Source of the DNA: Geodermatophilaceae bacterium
Lineage (GTDB): Bacteria; Actinomycetota; Actinomycetes; Mycobacteriales; Geodermatophilaceae
DNA length: 43,270 nucleotides
NCBI GenBank assembly: GCA_013812145.1
Contig: JACCTY010000095.1
Location: forward strand, 1 to 43,270
Direction: 5' to 3'
The notes beneath the pieces were generated by a model. The model did no database searches, had not been told where the DNA came from, and was given only the letters and a program-made list of their open reading frames with translations. Each line of letters opens with the position of its first letter. Within the stretch, counting starts at the first letter, position 1. Below, piece by piece: positions 1 to 6,950 of the stretch. Position numbers and translations under genes: made by a program.

Positions 1-2
1 CG

Positions 3-986
3 CGGCCGCATTGGCTGCAGGGACGCATTCTGGGCACGCTGAACGAGCCGGTGTACCGCAGCCACAACCTGCGGGTGGCCTACGAGGACGCCGTCAAGCT
101 GTGCGCGCACGAGCAGGAGGCGGCCGGCCTCGACATCCTGACCGACGGCGCGCAGTACTACGAGTGGGAGGCGCCCGGCTTCCAGCTCGAGCCGATCTTC
201 CACTTCATCCCGGAGAACCTGGCCGGCTTCCAGCCCTACGGGCCGCCCGGCGACGGCGCGAAGTACAAGCCGTTCTACAAGGCCGCGGTCACCAGCAAGA
301 TCGAGTGGAAGCGGCCGATGTTCGAAAGCGTCGTGACCGCGATGCAGGGCGCGACGAAGAAGCCGTTCAAGGTCGCCTTTCTGGGTCCAGCCCAGCAGAG
401 CGTCATCGTCGACGACCAATTCTACGGCGACCCGATCAAGGTCGCACAGGACCTCGCCGTCGCGATGAACCAGGAGCTGAAGTATCTGGTGGGCATCGGC
501 CTCGAGGCGGTGCAGCTGATCGACGTGCTTGCGCCGTACACCCAGGACATGTGGCAGATCGAGGTGCAGAACACGATGTTCGACGGCGTGGATGCGCTGA
601 AGTTCTGGCACGTCTGCTACGGCAGCGTCGACGGGCAGCGTGACGTCTTCGAGGCCAAGACTGCCGACATGATGCCGCTGTTCAAAGAGTCCACCGCCGA
701 CGTGATCCACCTGGAGTCGTGCGCCGCCGAGTTCGGCGATCTCGAGGCCTACCGCGACTTCCCGACCGACAAGGTGCTCGGCCTCGGCGTCGTCGACGCC
801 AAGAACCTGCACGCGGAGTCGCCGGAGATCATCGCCGACCGGATCCGCAAGCGGCTGGAGATCGTCCCGGCCGACCGTCTCCTCGTGGCCCCCGACTGCG
901 GCCTGGGATACTTCAGCCGTACGGCGGCGTACGCCAAGCTGCGCAACATGGGACAGGCGGTTGAGATGGTGCGAGCGGAGCTGTGA
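3..986 (+). CDS. MetE-like zinc protein (candidate alkyl/epoxyalkane:coenzyme M transferase), 5' end cut by window
   Basis: The frame is open to the left edge, so the true start lies outside the window; 327 codons are visible and perhaps 10-20 N-terminal residues are missing. The protein belongs to the C-terminal-domain family of cobalamin-independent methionine synthase (a TIM barrel), which also contains epoxyalkane:CoM transferase (XecA/EtnE). It shares the same layout as the paralogue at 9120. The zinc ligands are intact: an H-V-C motif (FWHVCYG, codons at 609-617) and a late Cys in APDCGLGY. At about 330 residues it is half of a full MetE and lacks the N-terminal folate half, so housekeeping methionine synthesis is unlikely. 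A thiol such as CoM is the natural guess for the zinc-bound substrate, given the CoM operon downstream; this is inference. Confidence 0.82.
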   Translation, partial: RPHWLQGRILGTLNEPVYRSHNLRVAYEDAVKLCAHEQEAAGLDILTDGAQYYEWEAPGFQLEPIFHFIPENLAGFQPYGPPGDGAKYKPFYKAAVTSKIEWKRPMFESVVTAMQGATKKPFKVAFLGPAQQSVIVDDQFYGDPIKVAQDLAVAMNQELKYLVGIGLEAVQLIDVLAPYTQDMWQIEVQNTMFDGVDALKFWHVCYGSVDGQRDVFEAKTADMMPLFKESTADVIHLESCAAEFGDLEAYRDFPTDKVLGLGVVDAKNLHAESPEIIADRIRKRLEIVPADRLLVAPDCGLGYFSRTAAYAKLRNMGQAVEMVRAEL

Positions 987-987
987 A

Positions 988-1599
988 GTGACTGGAACCG
1001 CCACCGTCGATCTGCCCGGGGTCCGGCTGCAGGCCGGCGATCACATCTGCGCCTTTTACCGGCAGCCCGACGAGCGCGACGACATCCTGATCCCGTACCT
1101 GCTCGGCGGACTGACCAACGGGAGCAAGTGCACGTGCGTCGTCGACAGCTGCGCCCCTGTACACGTCCTGGAGCGGCTGGCCGAGACCGTGGACGTGGGC
1201 CCATGCGTCGAGCAGGGCCAGCTCGAGGTGCTGGACTCCGATGCGACGTACTTCGACGGTGGCGGTTTCCTTCCGCAACGAATGCTGAAGTTCTGGGCCA
1301 GCAAGGCTCGCTGGTCGGGCAGTGCCGACGGCAACGTCGTGCGCAACATCGGGGACATGACGTGGGCGCACCGGGATAAGCCTGGGGTCGCGGACTTGGC
1401 GATGTACGAGTCCGAACTCAACCGGATCATGGGCAGCTACCCACAAATCGTGTTGTGCCTGTACGACATGAACCGGTGCGGCGGCGAGATGGTGCTGGAC
1501 GTGCTCAAGACGCATCCGAAGGTGATGCTCGGCGGCATGGTCATCGACAACCCCTACTACCTGGAGCCGGACGACTTCCTCGCCTCCCGCACCCGCTGA
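988..1599 (+). CDS. MEDS-domain sensory protein
   Basis: A 203-residue protein resembling the MEDS (methanogen/methylotroph DcmR sensory) domain. It shows the typical opening GDHICAFYRQPDERDDILIPYLLGG, in pieces G-D-H-I-C and P-Y-L-L-G-G, then a central block ending in a D-x-N-R loop and a C-terminal hydrophobic strand followed by NPYYLEPD. In DcmR and many actinobacterial regulators this domain senses small organic compounds or their metabolites and usually sits on a regulator. Here it stands alone, with no helix-turn-helix or kinase domain. I chose the GTG at 988, one base after the upstream TGA, because residues before it read into the previous gene. It is therefore translationally coupled to the MetE-like gene and may sense the substrate of that enzyme. 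Confidence 0.72.
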   Translation: MTGTATVDLPGVRLQAGDHICAFYRQPDERDDILIPYLLGGLTNGSKCTCVVDSCAPVHVLERLAETVDVGPCVEQGQLEVLDSDATYFDGGGFLPQRMLKFWASKARWSGSADGNVVRNIGDMTWAHRDKPGVADLAMYESELNRIMGSYPQIVLCLYDMNRCGGEMVLDVLKTHPKVMLGGMVIDNPYYLEPDDFLASRTR

Positions 1600-1603
1600 C
1601 TCG

Positions 1604-1990
1604 TCATCCCGCCGGCGGCAGCTGGCTCATCAGGGCCAACGTGTTGCCGGTCGGATCGGTGAAGAACACCATCCACTCCTCGGTGCCGTCCTCGTGCCGG
1701 TGGATCAGTTGCGGCGCGCCCTCGAAACGCACGTTTGCGGCGGTGAGCCGATCGTAGGCAGCGTGCACGTCGCCGACCTGGAAGTAGATGATCGAGCCAG
1801 GCTTCCATTCGACGGCCGGAACCGCGCGTAGGAACAGGCGGGTTCCGCCGCAGTCGAAGAACGTAAGGTCGCCGAACGTATAAAGGTGCGGCAGCGCCAG
1901 CGCGTCGCGGTAGAAGCGTTCGGCCTCTTCCAAGTCGGTGACGAGCAACGCGATCTGGCCGACGCTGGTCAGCTGGGTTGGAGCGGACAT
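1604..1990 (-). CDS. VOC family (glyoxalase/bleomycin resistance/dioxygenase) protein
   Basis: A 128-residue single-module VOC protein. It opens with VGQIALLVTDLEEAERFY and closes with FFTDPTGNTLALMSQ, the usual beta-alpha-beta-beta-beta edges of the fold, with a second repeat beginning around YFQVGDVHAAYDRL. I placed the start at the ATG at 1990, preceded by AGAAGGG eight bases upstream, rather than at the longer frame reaching 2137, whose extra 49 residues are basic and unlike the family. The metal ligands are not clear, so the reaction cannot be named; members include glyoxalases, epimerases, fosfomycin-type thiol transferases and dioxygenases. It lies downstream of the aldehyde dehydrogenase on the same strand, with a hairpin and a palindrome between them. 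Confidence 0.8.
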   Translation of the reverse strand: MSAPTQLTSVGQIALLVTDLEEAERFYRDALALPHLYTFGDLTFFDCGGTRLFLRAVPAVEWKPGSIIYFQVGDVHAAYDRLTAANVRFEGAPQLIHRHEDGTEEWMVFFTDPTGNTLALMSQLPPAG

Positions 1991-2028
1991 GACAGTGCCC
2001 TTCTGGCGCGGACGCCGACCTTCCGACC

Positions 2029-2043
2029 GATGTTGCCAACATC
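2029..2043. promoter_or_regulatory. Perfect 15-bp palindrome upstream of the VOC gene
   Basis: GATGTTG-C-CAACATC is a perfect 7-1-7 inverted repeat whose edge lies 38 bases upstream of the VOC start codon. The size and position suit an operator for a dimeric regulator; no regulator can be assigned. Confidence 0.35.
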
Positions 2044-2094
2044 CACCGATCTTCGCGTAACGGCGGCAACGGTGTCCGTGCAGATCTGGCGTTA

Positions 2095-2137
2095 TTGGAT
2101 GCGTTTTCGGCCGCAGGCTAACCGAATCGGCATCCAA
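2095..2137 (-). terminator. Two-tier stem-loop between aldehyde dehydrogenase and VOC genes
   Basis: An outer stem TTGGATGC / GCATCCAA encloses an inner stem TTCGG / CCGAA. It lies 43 bases after the aldehyde dehydrogenase stop codon on the minus strand. No clear U-run follows, as is common in actinobacteria. It may be a terminator or an mRNA-stabilising hairpin. Confidence 0.4.
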
Positions 2138-2180
2138 TGATGCTCGTTCGCCACCGCGGCCTTGGCCCCGGTGCCCAGGG

Positions 2181-3590
2181 TCAGCGGCCGTGCTTCTGCC
2201 AGTGCTCGGCGAAAAGGTCCTCCTCGCTGACCGTGCGCGGCTCGATCGGTCGGGCCACCCAGGTCAGGTTGACGAAGTGTCGGGCGTTGACGTTCTCGGT
2301 GGTGATGTTGCCGCCCCACGTCCCGCAGCTGAGGCTCAGAGTGAACGGCAGGCCGCAGCGTGGACTCCCGGCGCCCTCGTTGAGGTTCAGGTTCACGAGC
2401 ACACGGGACGTCTTCGTCATCGTCGCCAGCGTCTGGATGTTCTCCTCGGAGCTGGTGTGTATCCCACAGGTGTGCCCGAGCCCCTGGTACGCGGTGATGT
2501 CGTTGACCAGCCTGGCCGCCTCGGCCACCTCCCCGTCGTACCGGTAGACCGCCAGCACCACCGACAGCTTCTCCCCGGAGAACGGGTGCTCGGGGCCGGT
2601 CCCGGTCTCCTCGACGACCAAGAAGGTGCGGTCCGACTCGATTGAGAACCCGGCGAGCGCGGCGATCTCCCCGGCCGGCTTTGCCACGACGTCGATCGTC
2701 GGGACATGCCCCCCGTCGGGCCACATCGCCTGCTGCAGGGCCGCGGCCTCCTCAGCCGAGCACAGGTGCCCGCCGCCGTCGGTCAGCCGGGACAGCAGGT
2801 CGTCGTACACCGAGGTATGGACGATCACCGAGTTGTCCGCCAGGCAGCTCGTGGCGTTGTCGAACGTCTTCGCCGCCACGATCATCGCCGCCGCGTCGGC
2901 CAGGTCGCCGGTCTCGTCCACCACGTGGACGGCGTTGCCCACGCCCACGCCGTACGCCGGGGTGCCCGAGCTGTAGGCGGCCTTGACCATGCCGGCGCCA
3001 CCGGTGGCGACGATGAGGTCGGCCTGGCGCATCAGCTCCTGGGTCTTGGGTAGCGACGGCTCGGCCAGGGACTGCACCAGATCCTCCGGCGCTCCTACCT
3101 GAGCACAGGCCGCCCGCATGACCTCCACCACGGACTCGGTGCTCCGTCGGGTCCGGGGGTGCGGCGCCACGATGATCGCGTTGCGCCCCTTGAGGGCGAA
3201 CAGTGCCTTGACCGGCGGCGTGGCGTCCGGCCCGGTGGTCGGGATCAGCGCGGCCACCACGCCGACCGGCTTGGCGATCTTGACCAGACCCAACTCGGGT
3301 GACTCCTCGACCACACCGACGGTTCGCACGGTGCGCATGTCGTTGAGCACGCCGACGACCCGCTTGTTGATCTTCGTCACCTTGTCCGCGTAGTTGCCGA
3401 ACCCGCCTTCCTCCACCGCCTGCCGCGCCAACGCCTCGGCGTTGTCCTTGCGTACGACGGCCCACGCCACGGCGGTGACCAGCTCGTCGACCTGCTCTTG
3501 GGTGTACTCAGCTATTGCCTGGGCGGCCGCGCGCGCCCGCCCAACCGCGTCCGTGACCTGCCCTTTCGCCTGGTCCGTCAAATCAGCCAT
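2181..3590 (-). CDS. CoA-acylating aldehyde dehydrogenase, sulfoacetaldehyde-dehydrogenase-like
   Basis: A 469-residue member of the aldehyde dehydrogenase superfamily, of the CoA-acylating branch (AdhE N-domain, EutE/PduP, SauS). The nucleophile is Cys249 in FDNATSCLADNSVIV; the nucleotide-binding region around GNAVHVVDETGD and the C-terminal block SLSCGTWGGN are both clear. The last block and the overall length look most like sulfoacetaldehyde dehydrogenase (acylating), which turns an aldehyde carrying a sulfonate into its acyl-CoA. In this island a plausible substrate is a CoM-thioether aldehyde such as 2-oxoethyl-CoM, which also carries a sulfonate; that is inference. It is transcribed divergently from the flavoprotein at 3709 and probably shares its control region. 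The ribosome binding site is weak. Confidence 0.85.
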   Translation of the reverse strand: MADLTDQAKGQVTDAVGRARAAAQAIAEYTQEQVDELVTAVAWAVVRKDNAEALARQAVEEGGFGNYADKVTKINKRVVGVLNDMRTVRTVGVVEESPELGLVKIAKPVGVVAALIPTTGPDATPPVKALFALKGRNAIIVAPHPRTRRSTESVVEVMRAACAQVGAPEDLVQSLAEPSLPKTQELMRQADLIVATGGAGMVKAAYSSGTPAYGVGVGNAVHVVDETGDLADAAAMIVAAKTFDNATSCLADNSVIVHTSVYDDLLSRLTDGGGHLCSAEEAAALQQAMWPDGGHVPTIDVVAKPAGEIAALAGFSIESDRTFLVVEETGTGPEHPFSGEKLSVVLAVYRYDGEVAEAARLVNDITAYQGLGHTCGIHTSSEENIQTLATMTKTSRVLVNLNLNEGAGSPRCGLPFTLSLSCGTWGGNITTENVNARHFVNLTWVARPIEPRTVSEEDLFAEHWQKHGR

Positions 3591-3708
3591 GTCTCAAGAG
3601 TGGCGACCACGCGGCCGACGTTCACTGCTCTGCCGGGTCGAGCTTGCTGGTGCCCTTCGTCCTGTCGAGACCTGCCTGCCACGTCGACGCCGCACACATG
3701 CTGGTCCG

Positions 3709-5043
3709 GTGCCTCGCCTCCTGGTCCTCGGCGGCGGGGCGGCGGGGATGTCGGCGGCCTCCGCCGCGCGGCGCGAGGACCCCGCACTGGAGATCGTGGT
3801 GCTGGAGGCGAACGGGTACGCCGCCTACGGCATGTGCGGCCTGCCCTACTACATCAGTGGCGTGGTCGCCGAGGCGGAGAACCTGCTCGCCTACCCACCG
3901 GAGACGTTCCGCGCAGACCGCGGTCTCGACCTGCGGTTGCACACTCGGGCGGTGCGCCTCGATCCGACCCGGCGCATCGTCGAGACCGGACAGGGCGAGC
4001 AGATCACCTACGACGCACTGGTGGTCGCGGCCGGCGCGCGACCGACCCGACCTCCGATTCCCGGAGTGGAGCACGAGCGGGTGTTCACGATCCGAGCGCT
4101 GGAGGACTCGATCCGGCTCCGCACCCTCATCGACTCCGGGGTGGTGCGCCGGGCGCTCGTCGTCGGCGCCGGATACATCGGACTGGAGACGGCCGAGGCG
4201 CTCGCCGCCCAGGACGTCGAGGTGGAGGTGGCGGAGGCGCTCCCCCAGGTCACGATGAGCGTGGACGCCCCGATCGGTGATCTGGTGGAAGCCGAGCTGC
4301 GCACTCACGTCCCGCTGCGGTTGAACACGGCTGTCACGGCGCTGGAGTCCCGCGGCGATGCCCTGACCGCTCAGCTGTCCGACGGCGACGCGCTCGACGT
4401 GGACGCCGTCGTACTGGCCACCGGCGTACGGCCGGACAGCCGGCTGCTCACCGACGCCGGCGCCGAGCATCTGCCAAGCGGCGCTGTCGTCGTCGACGAC
4501 GAGATGCGCACGTCGATCGCCGACGTGTTCGCCGCCGGGGACTGCGTGGCGCATCACCACCGGGTACTCGACGCGCCGGCGTGGGTCCCACTCGGACCCG
4601 CGGCGAACAAGACCGGCCGGGTGGCCGGGACAGTGGCGGCTGGAGGGCGCGCGTCCTTCCCCGGAATCGTCGGCACCGCTGTGGTCAAGGTCTTCGACCT
4701 CGAGGTCGCCAGGACCGGCCTGAGCGCGGCCGAGGCCGGACCCGACGCACTGACCTGTGACGTGGTGCACCGCTCGCGCGCCAAGTACTACCCCGACGGC
4801 CATCCGTTGCACGTGCGGCTGGTGTTCGAACCCACCGGTCGGTTGCTCGGCGGCCAACTCGCCGGTCGGGACGGTGTGGCCAAACGCGTCGACGTCCTGG
4901 CCACAGCGCTCTACGCCGGGCTGAGGGTAGCCGACCTCGCCGCGCTCGACCTCAGCTACGCGCCGCCGTTCGCGCCGGTGTACGACCCCGTGCTCATCGC
5001 CGCACAACGTGCCATGGTCAGCCTGTCCGCCGCAGTCTCCTGA
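3709..5043 (+). CDS. CoA-disulfide-reductase-like FAD/NAD(P)H flavoprotein (candidate CoM-disulfide reductase)
   Basis: A 444-residue pyridine nucleotide-disulfide oxidoreductase. The FAD-binding GGGAAGMSAA starts at residue 8, the NAD(P)H-binding VVGAGYIGLETAEAL lies mid-protein, the second FAD motif is VFAAGDC, and a dimerisation domain carries AKYYPDG and the LSYAPPFAPVYDP block. The only active-site cysteine is Cys43 in MCGLPYYISG, exactly where CoA-disulfide reductase has its single Cys, so it should reduce low-molecular-weight disulfides or persulfides through a mixed disulfide. The upstream frame extends to 3394, but residues before the GTG at 3709 are basic and unlike the family, so I start there. 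It is followed by the CoA-transferase genes. Reduction of a CoM disulfide, the last step of bacterial CoM synthesis, is an attractive role but unproven. Confidence 0.82.
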   Translation: MPRLLVLGGGAAGMSAASAARREDPALEIVVLEANGYAAYGMCGLPYYISGVVAEAENLLAYPPETFRADRGLDLRLHTRAVRLDPTRRIVETGQGEQITYDALVVAAGARPTRPPIPGVEHERVFTIRALEDSIRLRTLIDSGVVRRALVVGAGYIGLETAEALAAQDVEVEVAEALPQVTMSVDAPIGDLVEAELRTHVPLRLNTAVTALESRGDALTAQLSDGDALDVDAVVLATGVRPDSRLLTDAGAEHLPSGAVVVDDEMRTSIADVFAAGDCVAHHHRVLDAPAWVPLGPAANKTGRVAGTVAAGGRASFPGIVGTAVVKVFDLEVARTGLSAAEAGPDALTCDVVHRSRAKYYPDGHPLHVRLVFEPTGRLLGGQLAGRDGVAKRVDVLATALYAGLRVADLAALDLSYAPPFAPVYDPVLIAAQRAMVSLSAAVS

Positions 5044-5053
5044 AGGAGTCCCC

Positions 5054-5974
5054 GTGGGTTTGCAACCGCTCCGCGACAAGGTGGTCGACGTGGCCACCGC
5101 CATCGCCGGCGTCCCGGACGGCGCGATGATCGCACTCGGCGGCGGCCTGTCGGCACGGCTGCCGATGGCCTTTGTCCGTGAACTGATCCGGCAGCGCAAG
5201 CGCGACCTGCATCTCGTCGGGTCCGCCCACAGCATCGACGTCGACCTGCTCGTGGCTGCCGAGGCGGTACGCCGCTGCGAGGAGAGCTACGTCGGTTTCG
5301 AGCAGGACCTCGGGCTGGCGCCGGCGTACCGGCGGGCCGCCGAGACCGGCACCATCGAGGTGGCCGAGAGCTGCTGCGTCACGATCCTGGCGCAGCTTCG
5401 CGCCACCGAGTTGGGGCTGCCGTTCCTCCCGGTGCGCGGTGTGCGCGGCTCGGACATCGTGCGGCTGCACCCGGAGTACGCCGAGGTGACCTGTCCGTTC
5501 ACCGGCGAGGTGCTCGTCGCCGTACCGGCGTTGAAACCGGACGTGGCCCTCCTGCACGCGCCGCTCGGCGACCGGTACGGCAACCTGCACCTCCAGCAGC
5601 CGTACGTGCTCGACGAGCGGTTCGCTTCGTCATCCGCACGGGTCGTCGCCACTGTCGAACGTCTGGTGTCCACTGCGGACGTTGCCGCCAACGGCGTGAC
5701 CATTCCGGCGCATCTGGTGGCGGCCGTCGCCGAAGTCCCCTTCGGCGCCCACCCGACGTCCTGCTATCCCGAGTACGCCTACGACCGCGAGCATCTGTCC
5801 ACCTACGTGAAGGCGGCGCAGTCCGGCGGCGAGGATCTCGCCGGCTACTTGAAGACCTACGTGTACGGCGTCGCAGATGAGCAGGAGTACCGGGAACTGA
5901 TCGGTAGCAAGCGGCTGACGGAGCTCGCCCGGTGGGCACAGTCCACAGCGGACTGGAAGGGGCTGTTCCGATGA
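5054..5974 (+). CDS. CoA-transferase subunit A (glutaconate CoA-transferase-like)
   Basis: A 306-residue alpha subunit of a class I CoA-transferase. It contains the early glycine-rich loop IALGGGLSARLP, the CESYVGFEQDLGLAP region and the substrate-side loop PLGDRYGN. The GTG start at 5054 is preceded by AAGGAG (5043-5048), which overlaps the stop codon of the flavoprotein gene, so the two are cotranscribed. The catalytic glutamate of this family lies in the partner subunit, encoded next with a 4-base overlap. The pair would swap CoA between acetyl- or succinyl-CoA and a carboxylic acid; in this island a CoM-thioether acid is a candidate acceptor. It resembles GctA and the actinobacterial IpdA-like proteins rather than the SCOT type. 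Confidence 0.87.
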   Translation: MGLQPLRDKVVDVATAIAGVPDGAMIALGGGLSARLPMAFVRELIRQRKRDLHLVGSAHSIDVDLLVAAEAVRRCEESYVGFEQDLGLAPAYRRAAETGTIEVAESCCVTILAQLRATELGLPFLPVRGVRGSDIVRLHPEYAEVTCPFTGEVLVAVPALKPDVALLHAPLGDRYGNLHLQQPYVLDERFASSSARVVATVERLVSTADVAANGVTIPAHLVAAVAEVPFGAHPTSCYPEYAYDREHLSTYVKAAQSGGEDLAGYLKTYVYGVADEQEYRELIGSKRLTELARWAQSTADWKGLFR

Positions 5975-6801
5975 AGTTCAGCCTCGATGAATGGTTCGTG
6001 GTCCTGCTCGCCCGCACCATCCGGCCGGCCGAGACGGTGTTCCACGGCTTCGGCAGTCCCTGCGCGCAGGTCGCCATGCACGTCGCGCGGCGGACGCACG
6101 CCCGGGACATGACCCTGATCGAGGGGGCCACGTACGCCGTCAATCCGGATCCGCGGTTCATCCCGCCGACCAGCAACGACGCGAGCCTGCAGCGTGGTGC
6201 GGCGTACAGCATGCGGTTCGAGGAGTTCTTCGACGCGGCCGTCCGCGGCGATGTCGACCGGATGTTCCTCTCCGGTGGGCAGATCGACGGCTACGGCAAC
6301 ACCAACGTGACCGGGATGGGGCCGTCCGAGAACGGCTTCAAGGTCAAGCTCGGCGGTGGAGGAGGCGGCTGCAACCTGGCCGCGACGATCCGGCACCTGT
6401 CGCTGTGGAGCAGCCGGCACCGCTCCGGCCGGGCACTGGTGGAGGAGTGCGACTTCATCACCGACATGGGGCATCGCACGCCGTCCGGTGACCGGGCCGA
6501 ACTCGGCTTCACCGGCGGTGGTCCACAGTGGATGGTCACCGAGTTGGGCATGTTCGACTTCCCGGATGGCCACGCCCGACTGACCCACCACTTTCCCGAC
6601 GTGACGGTAGATGAGATCGGCGCCGCCACCGGCTTCGAGCTTCGGGTTGCCGGTGACCTGAGGACGGTGCCGCCTCCGTCCAGCGCCGAACTCTCCGCGC
6701 TGCGGGCGGTTGACTCGCTCGGCGTCCGACGCAGCGAGTTCGCTCCCGCCGAACTGGAGCGGGTGTTCGACCACGATCCGGCCATCGGCTGCGCCTGTTG
6801 A
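5971..6801 (+). CDS. CoA-transferase subunit B (glutaconate CoA-transferase-like)
   Basis: A 276-residue beta subunit. The ATG at 5971 overlaps the subunit A stop (ATGA), giving tight translational coupling and equal subunit levels. Glu51 in TLIEGATYAVNPDP aligns with the catalytic glutamate of glutaconate CoA-transferase, so true CoA transfer is possible; the related IpdB hydrolases lack this residue. The glycine-rich loop KLGGGGGGCN after residue 120 is the expected CoA-site loop. The protein ends in an unusual GCAC tail. A long inverted repeat follows before the next gene. Confidence 0.87.
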   Translation: MKFSLDEWFVVLLARTIRPAETVFHGFGSPCAQVAMHVARRTHARDMTLIEGATYAVNPDPRFIPPTSNDASLQRGAAYSMRFEEFFDAAVRGDVDRMFLSGGQIDGYGNTNVTGMGPSENGFKVKLGGGGGGCNLAATIRHLSLWSSRHRSGRALVEECDFITDMGHRTPSGDRAELGFTGGGPQWMVTELGMFDFPDGHARLTHHFPDVTVDEIGAATGFELRVAGDLRTVPPPSSAELSALRAVDSLGVRRSEFAPAELERVFDHDPAIGCAC

Positions 6802-6861
6802 CCGGGTGCCTGGTCCTATCGGCTGCGCGGCGGTCGTCGTCGTGACGCGTGGCCGGACGGT

Positions 6862-6916
6862 AACTGGTCACAAACAACATCCCCAAGGTCGGTTTCGGTG
6901 TTGTTCGTGACCAGTT
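6862..6916. repeat. 18-bp inverted repeat in the 149-base gap before the acyl-CoA synthetase gene
   Basis: AACTGGTCACAAACAACA (6862-6879) and TGTTGTTCGTGACCAGTT (6899-6916) are inverted copies with one mismatch, separated by 19 bases. The arms are notably AT-richer than their surroundings. There is no T-run, and the repeat sits only 34 bases before the next start codon, so an operator or attenuator fits at least as well as a terminator. Confidence 0.6.
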
Positions 6917-6950
6917 TCGTGCTTGGTCGAGCACGCCAAGGACGGTCGCC

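Noticed and set aside
3-986. Cobalamin-independent methionine synthase (metE)
   Set aside because: Only the C-terminal-type barrel is present, as a small diverged protein paired with a second copy beside CoM genes; full MetE is about twice as long.
3709-5043. 2-Ketopropyl-CoM oxidoreductase/carboxylase
   Set aside because: That enzyme has a redox Cys pair four residues apart; this protein has only the single Cys of the CoA-disulfide-reductase group.
3622-5235. 537-codon minus-strand frame opposite the flavoprotein
   Set aside because: Antisense shadow of a gene with clear FAD and NAD(P)H motifs; low-complexity translation.
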